Below are positions 5,708 to 5,751 of a stretch of DNA of 5,751 bases, piece by piece (position 1 is the first letter of the stretch; each line of letters begins with the position of its first letter). A model generated the notes under the pieces. It searched no databases. It saw only the letters and a program-made list of their open reading frames with translations, and was not told where the DNA came from. The position numbers and the translations under genes are program-made. The DNA comes from CAZYWA01 sp964650975 [NCBI: uncultured bacterium] (GTDB lineage: Bacteria; JADJOY01). The stretch is taken from assembly GCA_964650975.1 (NCBI GenBank), contig CAZYWA010000096.1:13331-19081 (forward strand). The letters are read 5' to 3'.

Positions 5708-5734
5708 CGGGGGGCTGTTCCAGCCCCCCGCCCC
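5708..5734 (+). terminator. G6/C6 hairpin repeat, copy 2, after the coiled-coil gene
   Basis: The stem is 10 bp: C5708-G5730 closes the GGGGGGCTG (5709-5717)/CAGCCCCCC (5721-5729) arms around a TTC triloop. It begins 7 nt after the TGA stop codon, the usual place for an intrinsic terminator, but CCCC follows instead of a T-tract. It would therefore be a U-less terminator or a 3'-end stabilising hairpin. It matches 121-142 exactly over 22 bases in the same orientation. A second, smaller hairpin follows at 5737-5751 (CCGGA/TCCGG, 5-nt loop) and runs into the window edge. Confidence 0.55.
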
Positions 5735-5751
5735 GTCCGGAGTGAATCCGG

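Noticed and set aside
1-5751. Mobile element ends, integrase or transposase remnants, CRISPR arrays, toxin-antitoxin or phage-defence genes.
   Set aside because: No such protein motifs, direct target duplications or spaced repeats were found. The two hairpin copies are in direct orientation and do not look like transposon ends.

Overview
The window is GC-rich (roughly two thirds G+C by eye) with strong G/C preference at third codon positions. It looks like an ordinary piece of a Gram-negative, high-GC bacterial chromosome: it carries a lipoprotein-type signal, a DUF2167 membrane-anchored protein and a GT-C membrane glycosyltransferase. The phylum cannot be fixed from the sequence. A deltaproteobacterial, myxobacterial or candidate-phylum origin would fit, but this is a guess.

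Layout, left to right. Positions 1-245 hold no supportable gene but are full of RNA-like secondary structure: a long bulged stem-loop at 11-71, a perfect G6/C6 hairpin at 122-142, a pair of competing hairpins at 154-181 followed by a weak hairpin and a T6 run, and a 7-bp hairpin at 223-240 just past the stop codon of the first gene. Three genes then lie on the minus strand, transcribed right to left. They are a GH31 family alpha-glycosidase lipoprotein (5371 to 2831), a DUF2167 membrane-anchored protein (2761 to 1805) and a GT39/ArnT-like integral-membrane glycosyltransferase (1787 to 246). The last two are almost contiguous, with an alternative GTG start overlapping the upstream stop as GTGA. 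Divergent from GH31, on the plus strand, is a small 84-residue coiled-coil protein of unknown function (5447-5701), followed at once by a second copy of the G6/C6 hairpin.

Taken together, the minus-strand genes suggest an envelope carbohydrate function. The GH31 enzyme would cleave alpha-linked sugars outside the cytoplasmic membrane. The GT-C enzyme would transfer a sugar from a polyprenyl-phosphate donor on the periplasmic face. The DUF2167 protein is a secreted, C-terminally anchored partner of unknown role. This grouping is inferred from gene order only. No mobile element, CRISPR array, tRNA or rRNA is visible. I did not find a clearly new multi-gene system. The least explained parts are the structured 1-245 region, the hairpin repeated at both ends of the window, and the small coiled-coil protein.
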